A stretch of 64,000 nucleotides of DNA from an uncultured Pelagibacteraceae bacterium (GTDB lineage: Bacteria; Pseudomonadota; Alphaproteobacteria; Pelagibacterales; Pelagibacteraceae). This document shows, piece after piece, positions 34,580 to 43,750 of this stretch (the stretch's first letter is position 1; each line of letters starts with the position of its first letter). Position numbers and translations under genes: made by a program. The notes below the pieces were generated by a model. It did no database searches, was not told the DNA's origin, and was given only the letters and a program-made list of their open reading frames with translations. The stretch lies in the NCBI GenBank assembly GCA_902595535.1, contig CACJQI010000006.1, positions 1 through 64,000 on the forward strand. Direction: 5' to 3'.

Positions 34580-35662
34580 TTAGTTTAGGATATCTTTATA
34601 TTTTTCAACAATATTTGACCAATAGAACTTTGTAACAAACTCTTTTGCATTTTTTCCATATTCTAAATATTTTTTGTTTTCTAAAATTGAATTCATTGAA
34701 AAATAAATTGCATCTAGATTATTTCCATCACAAATTAAACCTGTCTTTTCATGCTCTATGGCATCTGATGCACCACCATCTTTTCCACCAATTGATGGAA
34801 CACTATATTGAGCTGCTTCTGTATAAGCTATTCCAAAACCTTCAACTGAGGATTTGTGAACAACTGATGGCATTACAAATACATCTGATTTTGCTACTAA
34901 AGCATTTTTTAAATCATCAGTAATATCTTTAAAAAACATTACCTGCGCTTCTAAGTCTAATTCTTTAACAAGGTTTTTAATATTTTCCTCTTCATCACCA
35001 TAGCCGATACAAACATATACTATATCTGGATAAATCTGTTTAAGATTTCTTAAAGCCATTATTACTTTTTCATGATTTTTTCTCTTATCAAATCTTGAAA
35101 CAGTTATTAATCTAGGTGTTTTAACTTTTAGTAAACTTTCAACTTTATCTAATGTTTTTTGATCTAAATTTTTAATTGGGTTAATTCCAGGGTTGATCAC
35201 AATAATCTTATCTTCATTTACCCCAACTTTTATTGCTAGATTTTTTGTGTATTCTGAATTTGCTACTACTTTTTCAACTTTATCTAACACTTCTAATAAA
35301 CGATTATTAATTCTAGATCCTTTTTCATGATTAATTTCTTTTCCATGAATTAAACAAATTTTTTTTTTATTTGTTTTTAAATGTTCTAAACTTTTCCAGT
35401 GATCTGCAATTATTGCGTTAACTTTACTCTCTTTAACAAACTCATCAATTAAATGAGCTTTTCTATATTTTCTAAGAAATTTAGGTCCACCAACTCTTTC
35501 AATAGAAAAAGATGCTTGTTCATCAAAATTTTTATGATTTTCAATATAATCTGCAAAAACTTTAATCATAAAGTTTTTAGATAGTTCTTTTGAAAGTCCC
35601 CACATTAAACTTTGCATGCCTCCAAGTTCTGGAGGAAAAGATCTAGTAACAATTAAAAACAT
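34580..35662 (-). CDS. Family 4 glycosyltransferase
   Basis: 360 residues of GT-B fold. RSFPPELGGMQSLMWGL at the N-terminus, VSRFDKRKNHEKVI near residue 191, and the E(x7)E motif in EGFGIAYTEAAQ near residue 285 identify GT4. It transfers a nucleotide-activated sugar to a surface glycan or glycolipid. The start overlaps the stop of the redox gene upstream by one base, an odd pairing for an operon. Donor and acceptor unknown. Confidence 0.87.
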   Translation of the reverse strand: MFLIVTRSFPPELGGMQSLMWGLSKELSKNFMIKVFADYIENHKNFDEQASFSIERVGGPKFLRKYRKAHLIDEFVKESKVNAIIADHWKSLEHLKTNKKKICLIHGKEINHEKGSRINNRLLEVLDKVEKVVANSEYTKNLAIKVGVNEDKIIVINPGINPIKNLDQKTLDKVESLLKVKTPRLITVSRFDKRKNHEKVIMALRNLKQIYPDIVYVCIGYGDEEENIKNLVKELDLEAQVMFFKDITDDLKNALVAKSDVFVMPSVVHKSSVEGFGIAYTEAAQYSVPSIGGKDGGASDAIEHEKTGLICDGNNLDAIYFSMNSILENKKYLEYGKNAKEFVTKFYWSNIVEKYKDILN

Positions 35663-36216
35663 TAATCAAACTTCCATTTAATACCGCATCCTGCGCTTGG
35701 AATTTGATTTTCTGGTCCTTTACCAGTTTCTGCTATTTGTCTCATAGCTTTTAATAGATCACTTTCACCATCATTGACTGGTATAAATTTTTTTAATTCT
35801 CTTAATCTACCTCTATATTGAAGTTCTAAATTTTTATTATAACCAAAAAAATCAGGTGTACATACAGCGTCATAAGATTTTGCAATTTTCTGAGTATCAT
35901 CATGTAGATATGGAAAACTAAATTGATTATTGTTTGCAAATTTAATCATTTTATCAAATGAATCATCTGGATAATTCACAAAGTCATTTGAACATATTGC
36001 TACTGAATTAATTCCTATTTTTTTTAATTCATTACAATCTTCAACAATTTCCTTAGTAACTGCTTTTACATAAGGACAATGATTACAAATAAACATTATC
36101 AAGGTACCATTTTCACCTTTAATGTTATCTAAAGTAACAATTTTATTTTCTGTAGATTTTAATTCAAATGGTAAAGCTTTTTTACCAAAATCACATATTG
36201 GAGTTTGTATCGGCAT
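35662..36216 (-). CDS. Thioredoxin-fold redox protein (AhpC/TSA family)
   Basis: 184 residues. The active site CNHCPYVKA near residue 44 carries a CxxC in a thioredoxin fold, followed by NSVAICSND and SFPYLHDDTQKIAKSYDAVCTPDFF, characteristic of the redoxin/AhpC-like thioredoxin-family proteins found as stand-alone genes. No signal peptide, so cytoplasmic. Divergent by 20 bases from the gamma-carbonic anhydrase. Partner unknown. Confidence 0.85.
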   Translation of the reverse strand: MPIQTPICDFGKKALPFELKSTENKIVTLDNIKGENGTLIMFICNHCPYVKAVTKEIVEDCNELKKIGINSVAICSNDFVNYPDDSFDKMIKFANNNQFSFPYLHDDTQKIAKSYDAVCTPDFFGYNKNLELQYRGRLRELKKFIPVNDGESDLLKAMRQIAETGKGPENQIPSAGCGIKWKFD

Positions 36217-36236
36217 ACTGTAATAATATATAAATT

Positions 36237-36749
36237 ATGTTTTATGATTTAAAAGATAAAAAACCAAAAAACTCTGGTGAAAATTGGGTAGCACCTAACG
36301 CAACTATAATTGGCGATGTAACTTTGGAAAAAAATACCAGTATTTGGTTTAATGCTGTTTTACGTGGAGACCTTGAAAATATTCACATTGGTGAGGGTTC
36401 TAACATTCAAGATGGCAGTGTATTGCATACAGATCCAGGATATCCTTTAAAAGTTGGAAAAAATGTAACTGTGGGTCATTTAGTTATGCTTCATGGATGT
36501 ACTATAGGAGAAAATAGTTTGATTGGTATTGGAGCTGTTATACTTAATAACGCTAAAATTGGTAAGAATTGTATTATTGGTGCAAAAACTTTAATTGCTG
36601 AAAATAAAGAGATACCAGATGATTCTTTAGTAGTCGGTTCTCCGGGTAGAATTATTAGAAAAGTAACTGAACAAGAGAAAGAAGCTGTTTTAAAAAATAC
36701 AAAACATTATCAAGATAATTGGAAAAGATATTCACAATCAATTTTTTAA
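36237..36749 (+). CDS. Gamma-class carbonic anhydrase family protein
   Basis: 170 residues of left-handed beta-helix hexapeptide repeats. Metal-binding His residues are seen in DGSVLHTD, VGHLVMLHGC, consistent with the gamma carbonic anhydrase/YrdA family. Activity as a carbonic anhydrase is not certain in this family; some act as acyl carriers or scaffold. Followed by a 12-base gap and the DUF1330 gene. Confidence 0.88.
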   Translation: MFYDLKDKKPKNSGENWVAPNATIIGDVTLEKNTSIWFNAVLRGDLENIHIGEGSNIQDGSVLHTDPGYPLKVGKNVTVGHLVMLHGCTIGENSLIGIGAVILNNAKIGKNCIIGAKTLIAENKEIPDDSLVVGSPGRIIRKVTEQEKEAVLKNTKHYQDNWKRYSQSIF

Positions 36750-36761
36750 AGGAAGTATTTA

Positions 36762-37052
36762 ATGTCAGCAGGTTATGTAATTGCACAATTAAAGGTAACA
36801 AATCCAGAAAACTATAAAGAGTATGTCACTAAAGTTAGTGAAGTAGTTAAGAAATTTGGAGGCGAATATCTTGTTAGAAATGGTGAGTATCAAGTTGTTG
36901 AAGGAAAAGATAATTTTCCAAGATTAGTAATTATTAAATTCCCAACTTACGAAAAAGCTCTCGAATGGTATCATTCAGATGAATATAAACCAGTAAAAGA
37001 TATACGATTACAAAATTCTGAAGGAAGTAATATAATTGTTAAGGGTGTATAA
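36762..37052 (+). CDS. DUF1330 domain protein
   Basis: 96 residues, a ferredoxin-like fold: AGYVIAQLKVTNPENYKEYV at the N-terminus and FPTYEKALEWYHSDEYKPVKDIR near the C-terminus, which define DUF1330. Preceded by AAGGAAG. Function unknown; members resemble dimeric alpha/beta barrel enzymes such as monooxygenases. Likely in one operon with the preceding beta-helix gene. Confidence 0.88.
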   Translation: MSAGYVIAQLKVTNPENYKEYVTKVSEVVKKFGGEYLVRNGEYQVVEGKDNFPRLVIIKFPTYEKALEWYHSDEYKPVKDIRLQNSEGSNIIVKGV

Positions 37053-37060
37053 AAAAAATT

Positions 37061-37660
37061 TTAAGGAACTAACCAATATTCTTTATTATTTTTAATATCA
37101 AATTTAGCTCTACGATGACCTTTCGCTGCAAGATATAGCCATTCTATTGATTTGATATAACATTTAATCACAGTAAAGTTTTTATAACCATCTTCACTTT
37201 GTTCCATTGTATAATCAAAATCTTCCAATTTAGAAATCATACCAGAAGTAGGGTTTTCAGATATGGTTCCAGGAGGACTATCGGTTAAATAACATCTTCT
37301 ACTAATGTGTTGAGTTTTTTTCCACGATGCTTCTGTTACAGAGTTTTGATTATTTATTTCACATTCAACCTTAACTCTTAATTGTATTTTTTCCTCTTTG
37401 TCATAGAAAAGTAATGAGGCATTATTATTATTTTTTAAAATATTTACTTTTGGCGATCTTAGATCTGTATGAAATTGTAATAAATTATTTTCTCTAACTG
37501 ATTTCCTTAAAACAACAATTCTTCCATCAATTTCATCGTTATTTGAGCACATAAATACTGGTATTCTAAAAGGGGAACTTCTATTGGTTACTGCATCTTC
37601 AAGCATAGACCAATATTTATTTTGTATTTCTGCTAAATCTTCATAGTATGCTGGTTGCAT
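37061..37660 (-). CDS. Pyridoxamine 5'-phosphate oxidase-family FMN-binding protein
   Basis: 199 residues. A split-barrel flavoprotein: GRIVVLRKSVRENNLLQFHTDLRSPKVN near residues 47-74 is the FMN-binding region, and ESW...SRRCYLTDSPPGT aligns with Alr4036-type PNPOx-like proteins. Not a canonical PdxH (C-terminal Arg-rich motif absent). The next gene downstream is none; upstream is a dehydrogenase gene with three bases between. Substrate unknown. Confidence 0.8.
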   Translation of the reverse strand: MQPAYYEDLAEIQNKYWSMLEDAVTNRSSPFRIPVFMCSNNDEIDGRIVVLRKSVRENNLLQFHTDLRSPKVNILKNNNNASLLFYDKEEKIQLRVKVECEINNQNSVTEASWKKTQHISRRCYLTDSPPGTISENPTSGMISKLEDFDYTMEQSEDGYKNFTVIKCYIKSIEWLYLAAKGHRRAKFDIKNNKEYWLVP

Positions 37661-37663
37661 ACT

Positions 37664-38533
37664 TTATTTTCTAAATCTTTTTATTAAGCTAGAAGTGTCC
37701 CATCGATTACCACCCATTTCCTGAACATCACCATAATATTTATCTACTAACTCTGTAACAGGCAACAAAGAACCATTATTTTTGGCTTCTTCCATAGCAA
37801 TTTTTAAATCTTTTCTCATCCAATCCACAGCAAAACCAAAATCAAATTTATCATCAATCATAGTTTTATATCTATTTTCCATTTGCCAAGACTGTGCAGC
37901 ACCTTTAGATATAACTTCAATTACATCTTCCATATTTAAACCAGCTTTCATCCCAAAATTTATTCCTTCAGATAAACCTTGAACTAATCCTGCTATACAA
38001 ATTTGATTAACCATTTTTGCCAATTGTCCATTTCCAGCTCCACCTAACAACTTCATCTTTTTGCTATAACAATCTATTTTATCTTTTGCTTTCTCAAAAT
38101 CAGCTTGATCTCCACCAATCATAACTGTTAAGGCACCATTTTCAGCACCAGCTTGACCACCAGATACAGGAGCATCTAATGCACCAAAATCATTTTTTTT
38201 TGCATATTCATAAATCTCACGAGCAATAGTTGCAGAAGCAGTTGTATTGTCTATATAGATTGCACTTTTTTTAATTGTTTTAAAAATTCCATTTTCACCA
38301 AAAGTTACCTCTCTTAAATCATTATCATTTCCAACGCAGGTAAATATATAATCAGCTCCTTCAGCAGCTTTAGCAGGAGTATCTGCTTTAGTTCCTTTAT
38401 ATTCACTTATCCATTTATCAGCTTTTGCACCCGTTCTATTATAAACAGTTACATTATGACCAGCTTTTGATATATAACCAGCCATTGGATAACCCATGAC
38501 ACCAAGACCTATGAAAGCAACATTACAAGACAT
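37664..38533 (-). CDS. 3-hydroxyisobutyrate dehydrogenase-family NAD(P) oxidoreductase
   Basis: 289 residues. IGLGVMGYPMAGYISKAGH at the N-terminus is the beta-hydroxyacid dehydrogenase dinucleotide site; DAPVSGGQAGAENGALTVMIGG near residue 122 and the catalytic Lys in GNGQLAKMVNQI near residue 170 complete the signature. It oxidises or reduces a beta-hydroxy acid such as 3-hydroxyisobutyrate or tartronate semialdehyde. The PNPOx-like gene follows directly, and the MFS gene diverges 14 bases away. Exact substrate uncertain. Confidence 0.88.
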   Translation of the reverse strand: MSCNVAFIGLGVMGYPMAGYISKAGHNVTVYNRTGAKADKWISEYKGTKADTPAKAAEGADYIFTCVGNDNDLREVTFGENGIFKTIKKSAIYIDNTTASATIAREIYEYAKKNDFGALDAPVSGGQAGAENGALTVMIGGDQADFEKAKDKIDCYSKKMKLLGGAGNGQLAKMVNQICIAGLVQGLSEGINFGMKAGLNMEDVIEVISKGAAQSWQMENRYKTMIDDKFDFGFAVDWMRKDLKIAMEEAKNNGSLLPVTELVDKYYGDVQEMGGNRWDTSSLIKRFRK

Positions 38534-38547
38534 AATTTTTATTTCCT

Positions 38548-39753
38548 ATGTTTAACAATTTGAAGTTTAAAGTAATTTTATTTGGATTTATTTTTACATT
38601 TTTTTCTAGTTTTGGACAGAGTTATTTTTTAGGATTATTTAATTCTAGCATACGAGAGACATTATCTATTACTCATGGACAATTTGGTACAATTTATGCA
38701 TCTGCAACTTTATGTAGTAGCTTATTATTAATTTGGGTTGGAAAAAAAATTGATGATGTAAATATTTTTAAATTTGCTTTTTTTGTAATTATACTTTTAT
38801 CATTTGCTTGTTTTTTCTTTTCAAAAATTTCATCAGTTTTACTTCTTTTTATTGCAATATTTTTGATGAGATTTTCTGGCCAAGGATTAATGTCTCACAC
38901 AGCATCAACAACAATTTCAAGATATTTTACTAAAACTAGAGGAAAAGCTTTAAGCATAAGTTGGTTTGGATTGTCCTCAGCGGAATTCATTATGCCAGTA
39001 TTAATGGTATACTTATTAACAATTATTAGTTGGCAAAATCTATGGGTAATATTTTCAATTACAGTTTTAATTTTCCTACCAATAGTTTCTTTTTTATTAA
39101 TAAAAAATCTAAATTTAGATTCTAGAGAGTCTAAAGATGAAAATATTAAAGATGAAGAAATTAAACAATGGAAGAGAATAGAGGTTATTAAAGATTATAG
39201 ATTTTATATAATTAGTCTTAATATGCTTGCTATGCCATGGATCTTTACTGGCTTTGCTGTATTTCAATCATTTGTACAAACATCAAAAGGTTGGGGGCCT
39301 TACACAATCGCTCAATCATTTATGTCTTACTCAATTTTTTCTGTTTTGACTTTATTCTTGTCTGGATATTTAATTGATAAATTCACAAGTAGAAAATTAT
39401 TAATATTTATGAACATCCCGCTTTTACTCTCAGCAATTGTATTATTCTTTTTTGATACGCCAATTATCGCTTTTGTATTTTTAGGTCTAGTTGGAATTTC
39501 TAATGGTTTTGCAAATATTTTAGGCTCTTCTACTTGGGCTGAGCTTTATGGAGTAAAACATATTGGATCAATAAAAGCTTTAACGACTGCATTAATGGTA
39601 TTTGCTACAGCATTTGGCACAGCTTTATATGGATTTTTGATTGATATTGGTTTTACTATAGAAGAAATTATAGCTGTTTCAGGCACTTATATTTCTATCT
39701 CTTTAATCCTTCTTTTTTTAATAAGAAAAAAGCTCAATCCAGTTATTATTTAA
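38548..39753 (+). CDS. Major facilitator superfamily transporter
   Basis: 401 residues, twelve hydrophobic helices. FSSFGQSYFLGLF in helix 1, a central loop of charged residues (about 190-215) separating the two six-helix halves, and FSGQGLMSHTASTT, fit an MFS member of the oxalate/formate or nitrate-like type. Substrate not determinable. Divergent from the dehydrogenase at 38533 by 14 bases. Confidence 0.85.
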   Translation: MFNNLKFKVILFGFIFTFFSSFGQSYFLGLFNSSIRETLSITHGQFGTIYASATLCSSLLLIWVGKKIDDVNIFKFAFFVIILLSFACFFFSKISSVLLLFIAIFLMRFSGQGLMSHTASTTISRYFTKTRGKALSISWFGLSSAEFIMPVLMVYLLTIISWQNLWVIFSITVLIFLPIVSFLLIKNLNLDSRESKDENIKDEEIKQWKRIEVIKDYRFYIISLNMLAMPWIFTGFAVFQSFVQTSKGWGPYTIAQSFMSYSIFSVLTLFLSGYLIDKFTSRKLLIFMNIPLLLSAIVLFFFDTPIIAFVFLGLVGISNGFANILGSSTWAELYGVKHIGSIKALTTALMVFATAFGTALYGFLIDIGFTIEEIIAVSGTYISISLILLFLIRKKLNPVII

Positions 39754-39796
39754 AAAGAACTTGCATTTTAGAGGTCTCAGGTATAAATAATCGCCC

Positions 39797-40315
39797 ATGG
39801 CAAGAGTAACAGTTGAAGACTGCATAGATAAAGTAGAAAGTCCTTACGAATTAGTTCTTGTTGCTAAAGAAAGAGCAACTCAATTAAACTCAGGTATCGA
39901 ACCATTACTGGATAGAGATAATGATAAAAATACAGTTATCTCTTTGAGAGAAATAGCAGAAGAAAAAATTAAAGTTTCAGATTTAACTGAGAGTGCTGTT
40001 TACAAACTTAGAAAACACGTTGAACAAGTTGATGATGGCTCTGAGGACGATGAAGAAATAGGTGATGATTTTGAAAACATGTATAAGGGTGAAATTTCAA
40101 AAAGTGGTACACCAATTTTACCATCTAAAAGAGCAAGAAAAACTCCAGAAAAAATTCAAGTATCTCAAGAAGACTTAGCTGAAATACAAAATTCTACTGA
40201 AACAAGTTCTGCTGATCCTTTAGAAGCAAATGCTGAAGAGGGTGATGCATCTATCGAAGAGATGCAAGCTGAAGAAATTCAATCTAACGAAGAAGATACT
40301 AATAGCGAAGATTAA
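39797..40315 (+). CDS. rpoZ: RNA polymerase omega subunit with long acidic tail
   Basis: 172 residues. Residues 1 to about 75 are RpoZ: MARVTVEDCIDKVESPYELV, AKERATQLNSG and VISLREIAEEK. From about residue 82 the tail is strongly acidic (Asp/Glu stretches, then EEGDASIEEMQAEEIQSNEEDT). The usual bacterial omega is about 90-130 residues, so the extension is notable. The tail probably is disordered. A bidirectional terminator follows. Stand-alone, without the usual spoT partner. Confidence 0.9.
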   Translation: MARVTVEDCIDKVESPYELVLVAKERATQLNSGIEPLLDRDNDKNTVISLREIAEEKIKVSDLTESAVYKLRKHVEQVDDGSEDDEEIGDDFENMYKGEISKSGTPILPSKRARKTPEKIQVSQEDLAEIQNSTETSSADPLEANAEEGDASIEEMQAEEIQSNEEDTNSED

Positions 40316-40328
40316 TATCCCCAAAAAA

Positions 40329-40355
40329 AAAGGGCTCTGAAAATCAAAGCCCTTT
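40329..40355. terminator. Bidirectional intrinsic terminator
   Basis: Stem AAAGGGCT (40329-40336) with AGCCCTTT (40348-40355), 11-base loop, flanked by an A-run on the left and an AT-rich T-run on the right. It serves rpoZ on the plus strand and the betaine-binding protein gene on the minus strand, whose stop codon is 21 bases away. Confidence 0.8.
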
Positions 40356-40375
40356 AAATTTTATTTAAATAATAA

Positions 40376-41380
40376 TTAATTTGGAATCCAGCTTCTCCAT
40401 TTGTCAGGATTAGCATCTTTCCATTCTTTAACTACTTCTTTAAGATCTCTGTTTTTTTGTTTAACTTCAACTAGCATTACAGCTTGATCTGCATTATCAA
40501 ACTTCATTTTTTTGAAGAATGCTCTAGCTTTAGCGTGTTCAGCTTTAGCAAAAGTTTCTGGATTACCATAGTTGAAAGTGTAATCTTTTGCCCAACCTGT
40601 AGCAGGCCATGCAGCAGTTCCACAATCTTTCCAGTTATTTGCTTCTGTGAAGCTATCACAAACTTTATGAGCAGGTAGATTTACACCAACCATGTCATAA
40701 GCACCAAAGAACCAATGAGGCTCCCATAGGTATAACAAGAATGGTTCTTTTCTTTCATATGCAGCTACTGCTTCAGCAATTGCTGCTGCTTCTGTTCCTA
40801 GTTCGTCAGCTTGGAAATCAATCCCTAAAAGATCTAATCTTTTTTGGTCATGACAGTTCCAACCAGCTACTGGACAAGCAATCAATCTTCCTTTGCTTCC
40901 AGATTCAATTGATGCAAACTTATCTTTATGTTTATTTAGATCTTTCCATGATTTAATACCTAAACTTTCAGCAGCATATCTAGGAATGTAATAATCTGAA
41001 AGTCCAATTATTCCAGTAGTACCTAGAAGCTCAATACTTCCATCACCTTCATAATTAAACATAGTTTTACCGTCGTAAACTAGTGGACCTTTCATCATTA
41101 CAGTATCCGCTTCAGCATAACTTGGCCAACTTTCACAAGCGAAATCAATTTCACCTGCAGCTATTGCTTCCCATAGACCTGTTCCTGATGGAAACACAAC
41201 TCTTTTTACTTTGTAACCTAATTCTTCCTCCAACATACTGACTGCTACTTGACAAGTAATTTCTCCACCTGTCCAGTCTGCTACAGCTGCTGTTAATCTC
41301 TTAGCATTTGCTTGAGAAAAAGTTCCTAATATAAGTACAAAAGATAATATCAGAGTTGATATTTTTTTTGATAACTTCAT
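40376..41380 (-). CDS. Glycine betaine/proline-type ABC substrate-binding protein (ProX/OpuAC)
   Basis: 334 residues. A signal peptide ends near residue 26 (SQANA). VADWTGGEITCQVAVSML near residue 32, SWPSYAE and FLLYLWEPHWFFGAYDM near residue 215 give the aromatic cage region expected for quaternary ammonium binding. Periplasmic receptor of the betaine importer. Although grouped with the permease on the minus strand, it has its own upstream region and a terminator separates the two, so it is probably transcribed independently at a high level. Glycine betaine, DMSP or related solutes are plausible ligands. Confidence 0.9.
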   Translation of the reverse strand: MKLSKKISTLILSFVLILGTFSQANAKRLTAAVADWTGGEITCQVAVSMLEEELGYKVKRVVFPSGTGLWEAIAAGEIDFACESWPSYAEADTVMMKGPLVYDGKTMFNYEGDGSIELLGTTGIIGLSDYYIPRYAAESLGIKSWKDLNKHKDKFASIESGSKGRLIACPVAGWNCHDQKRLDLLGIDFQADELGTEAAAIAEAVAAYERKEPFLLYLWEPHWFFGAYDMVGVNLPAHKVCDSFTEANNWKDCGTAAWPATGWAKDYTFNYGNPETFAKAEHAKARAFFKKMKFDNADQAVMLVEVKQKNRDLKEVVKEWKDANPDKWRSWIPN

Positions 41381-41473
41381 TATTTCTCCTCTAAATTAAT
41401 TTAAAAAAGTATACTAATTCAAAAATTACACGCATGTAAACTGTATAAATTAAGTAATTATGATTAATTTATT

Positions 41474-41507
41474 AAAAAAAGGTGTGGTTTATTGTCAATA
41501 ACCCACA
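41474..41507 (-). terminator. Intrinsic terminator between betaine permease and binding-protein genes
   Basis: Read on the minus strand: TGTGG (41507-41503) then an imperfect stem with CCACA (41487-41483), one mismatch, followed by CC and a T7 run (the A-run at 41474-41480). It ends permease transcription about 95 bases before the binding-protein start, so the latter needs its own promoter. A TATACT box is visible on the minus strand in that space. Confidence 0.65.
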
Positions 41508-41548
41508 ATAGGTTTCTGTATATTTAATTTTTTATATCTCAGCTGAAT

Positions 41549-43672
41549 TTAGTTTTTTTCTAAACCTAGAGCTATTCTTTGTTTTTTAGTCCAAGCTAAA
41601 CTTATTCTGTCAATTATTATTGCCATTAAAACAATTCCAATTCCTGCCGCTAATCCTCTACCAGTATCTGATCTTGCCAATCCATTAAACACTTCAAGCC
41701 CGAGACCTTTTCCTCCAATTAAAGGAGTAACAATCTGCATTGCAAACGCCATTATCACTGTTTGATTGAATCCAATTACCAAACTTGGGATGGCTAGAGG
41801 AAATTTGACTTTATTAAGTGTTTGTATCAATGTTCCACCAAATGATCTTGATACCTCAGAATAACTACCAGAAACTTGAGTAAGACCTAAAGATGTAAGT
41901 CTTATAATGGGAGGGATTGAGTAAATCACTGTCGCTAGTACAGCAGAAACTGTACCTCCTCCAAAAAACATAAGTACGGGTATTAGATAACAAAAATAAG
42001 GAAGCGTCTGCATTGCATCTAAAATAACATTTAAGATATCTCTAAATCTTTGATTGTATGAGGCTATAATTCCCAAAGGCACACCAACAGCAAAGCATAA
42101 AGTTACAGAGACTAAAACAGATGACAAAGTAATCATGGACTGAGTCCAAATTCCACATGCTCCAATAAATAATAGCAGTAATATTGTAACAAATGCAAAT
42201 CTTAGTCCTACAGCAAAATATCCAATAGCTGTAAATATTCCCATGGTGTACCACCATGGTATATGAGTCAAGAAAGTATCAAGGGGTCTGAGTAAATTTA
42301 AATATACGAATGCTCTTAATCCTTTTGTAAATGCAATGAATGATGGATTAACAGTTAAAGATTTAACTGTGTCGGCTATAGGTTGTCTTATAGAAAGTTT
42401 CCATTCAGATGGAAACGATCCAATATTCACAACAAAAGCATCAATTAAAACAATAATAAAAAAAACTATAAAGGATGGAATTAAATAATATCTTTTACTA
42501 ATAAATTCACCAATTTCTTCAGCTGTGTCTTTATTAAATAAAGAAATTAAATATTTAAATACATATCCAACTAAGTTTGTAGTTTTTTCACAAATATATT
42601 TAATAATATAATGAGCAAAACTAAGTGGTTTTTCTAAAATTCTTGCTATTTGAAATTTTTCCCATGACTGCGGAAGTAAATAGAATTTTTGAACATCAGA
42701 AGGAATAGTTTCCTTATCTTTACTAAAAGACATACTAAATCTGTCAAATAATATTGCCATAAAAAGTATACATAGCCCTCCTTCCATAGCCCAACCCACA
42801 TCAAGGTTTCGAATTGCTAACCAAACTTGACCACCAATTCCTTCAGCTCCAATAAAACATGCCAAAACAACAAGTGCTAAAGCCATCATTATTACTTGGT
42901 TAATGCCCATCATGATACTTGGTAAAGAAAGTGGAATTTTTATTTTAAAGAGAAGTTGAAGTTTACTTGAACCAAATGATGTAGCTGACTCAATAGTTTC
43001 TTTTGAAACTTGTCTTATTCCTGAATTAGTTAATCTTATTATTGGAGGCATAGCATAAATCATTGTAGCTAATATTGCTGGCGCACCTCCAATTCCAAAA
43101 AAGAATAAAGCAGGAAATAGATATACAAATGCAGGCATTACTTGCATAGTATCTAAAATAGGCTTCATGAAATTTTCAAACCTATCACTTTGTGAACATA
43201 AAACTCCAAGTGAGACTCCAAAAAAAACACATAATAAAACTGATAATCCCATCAGAGCAAGTGTTTGCATGGACTCGTCCCACATTCCAACAGCTCCCCA
43301 AAAATAAACTACGAATAAGGAATACAAACCTAACCTTAATCCACCTGCAATTAAACAAGGTAAAAAGAGAATTGCGGTTATTAATAACCAAGGTGAATCT
43401 ATTAAAAAATCTTCAAGAAAATAGTATCCCTCTTTAATATAGCTTGCGATTATTTTTGTTATCCATCTATAATTTTTTTTTAGATAATCCTCACCATCAT
43501 TTACCCAAGCGGTAAAAGTAAATCCATCAGTTATCTCTTTTGGAAACTTAGATGGACTTTCATTTTGAAATGACAACCACAAAGCTCCTAAAAATACAGC
43601 TAATACTATAAAATATTTGATTAAATTTTTTGAAGAATTTGGCTTTTCTAACACATTGCTCTGAGCAGTCAT
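41549..43672 (-). CDS. Glycine betaine-type ABC permease, two fused permease domains
   Basis: 707 residues, twice the usual size. Two permease halves, each with an EAA-type loop: ATSFGSSKLQLLFKIKIPLS near residue 230 and SRSFGGTLIQTLNKVKFPLA near residue 610, both followed by a conserved hydrophobic GINQVIMMAL or GFNQTVIMAF. A hydrophilic linker of about 90 residues separates them. One protein thus may form the whole channel. The ATPase gene is divergent from it. ProW/OpuAB family; inner membrane. Confidence 0.92.
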   Translation of the reverse strand: MTAQSNVLEKPNSSKNLIKYFIVLAVFLGALWLSFQNESPSKFPKEITDGFTFTAWVNDGEDYLKKNYRWITKIIASYIKEGYYFLEDFLIDSPWLLITAILFLPCLIAGGLRLGLYSLFVVYFWGAVGMWDESMQTLALMGLSVLLCVFFGVSLGVLCSQSDRFENFMKPILDTMQVMPAFVYLFPALFFFGIGGAPAILATMIYAMPPIIRLTNSGIRQVSKETIESATSFGSSKLQLLFKIKIPLSLPSIMMGINQVIMMALALVVLACFIGAEGIGGQVWLAIRNLDVGWAMEGGLCILFMAILFDRFSMSFSKDKETIPSDVQKFYLLPQSWEKFQIARILEKPLSFAHYIIKYICEKTTNLVGYVFKYLISLFNKDTAEEIGEFISKRYYLIPSFIVFFIIVLIDAFVVNIGSFPSEWKLSIRQPIADTVKSLTVNPSFIAFTKGLRAFVYLNLLRPLDTFLTHIPWWYTMGIFTAIGYFAVGLRFAFVTILLLLFIGACGIWTQSMITLSSVLVSVTLCFAVGVPLGIIASYNQRFRDILNVILDAMQTLPYFCYLIPVLMFFGGGTVSAVLATVIYSIPPIIRLTSLGLTQVSGSYSEVSRSFGGTLIQTLNKVKFPLAIPSLVIGFNQTVIMAFAMQIVTPLIGGKGLGLEVFNGLARSDTGRGLAAGIGIVLMAIIIDRISLAWTKKQRIALGLEKN

Positions 43673-43750
43673 AAATATACCAATTTAAATAAACTATTTT
43701 ACTTTTAAAGTAAAATATTGTCTTATTCCTGCTTAGGTTTTTTGATTAAT

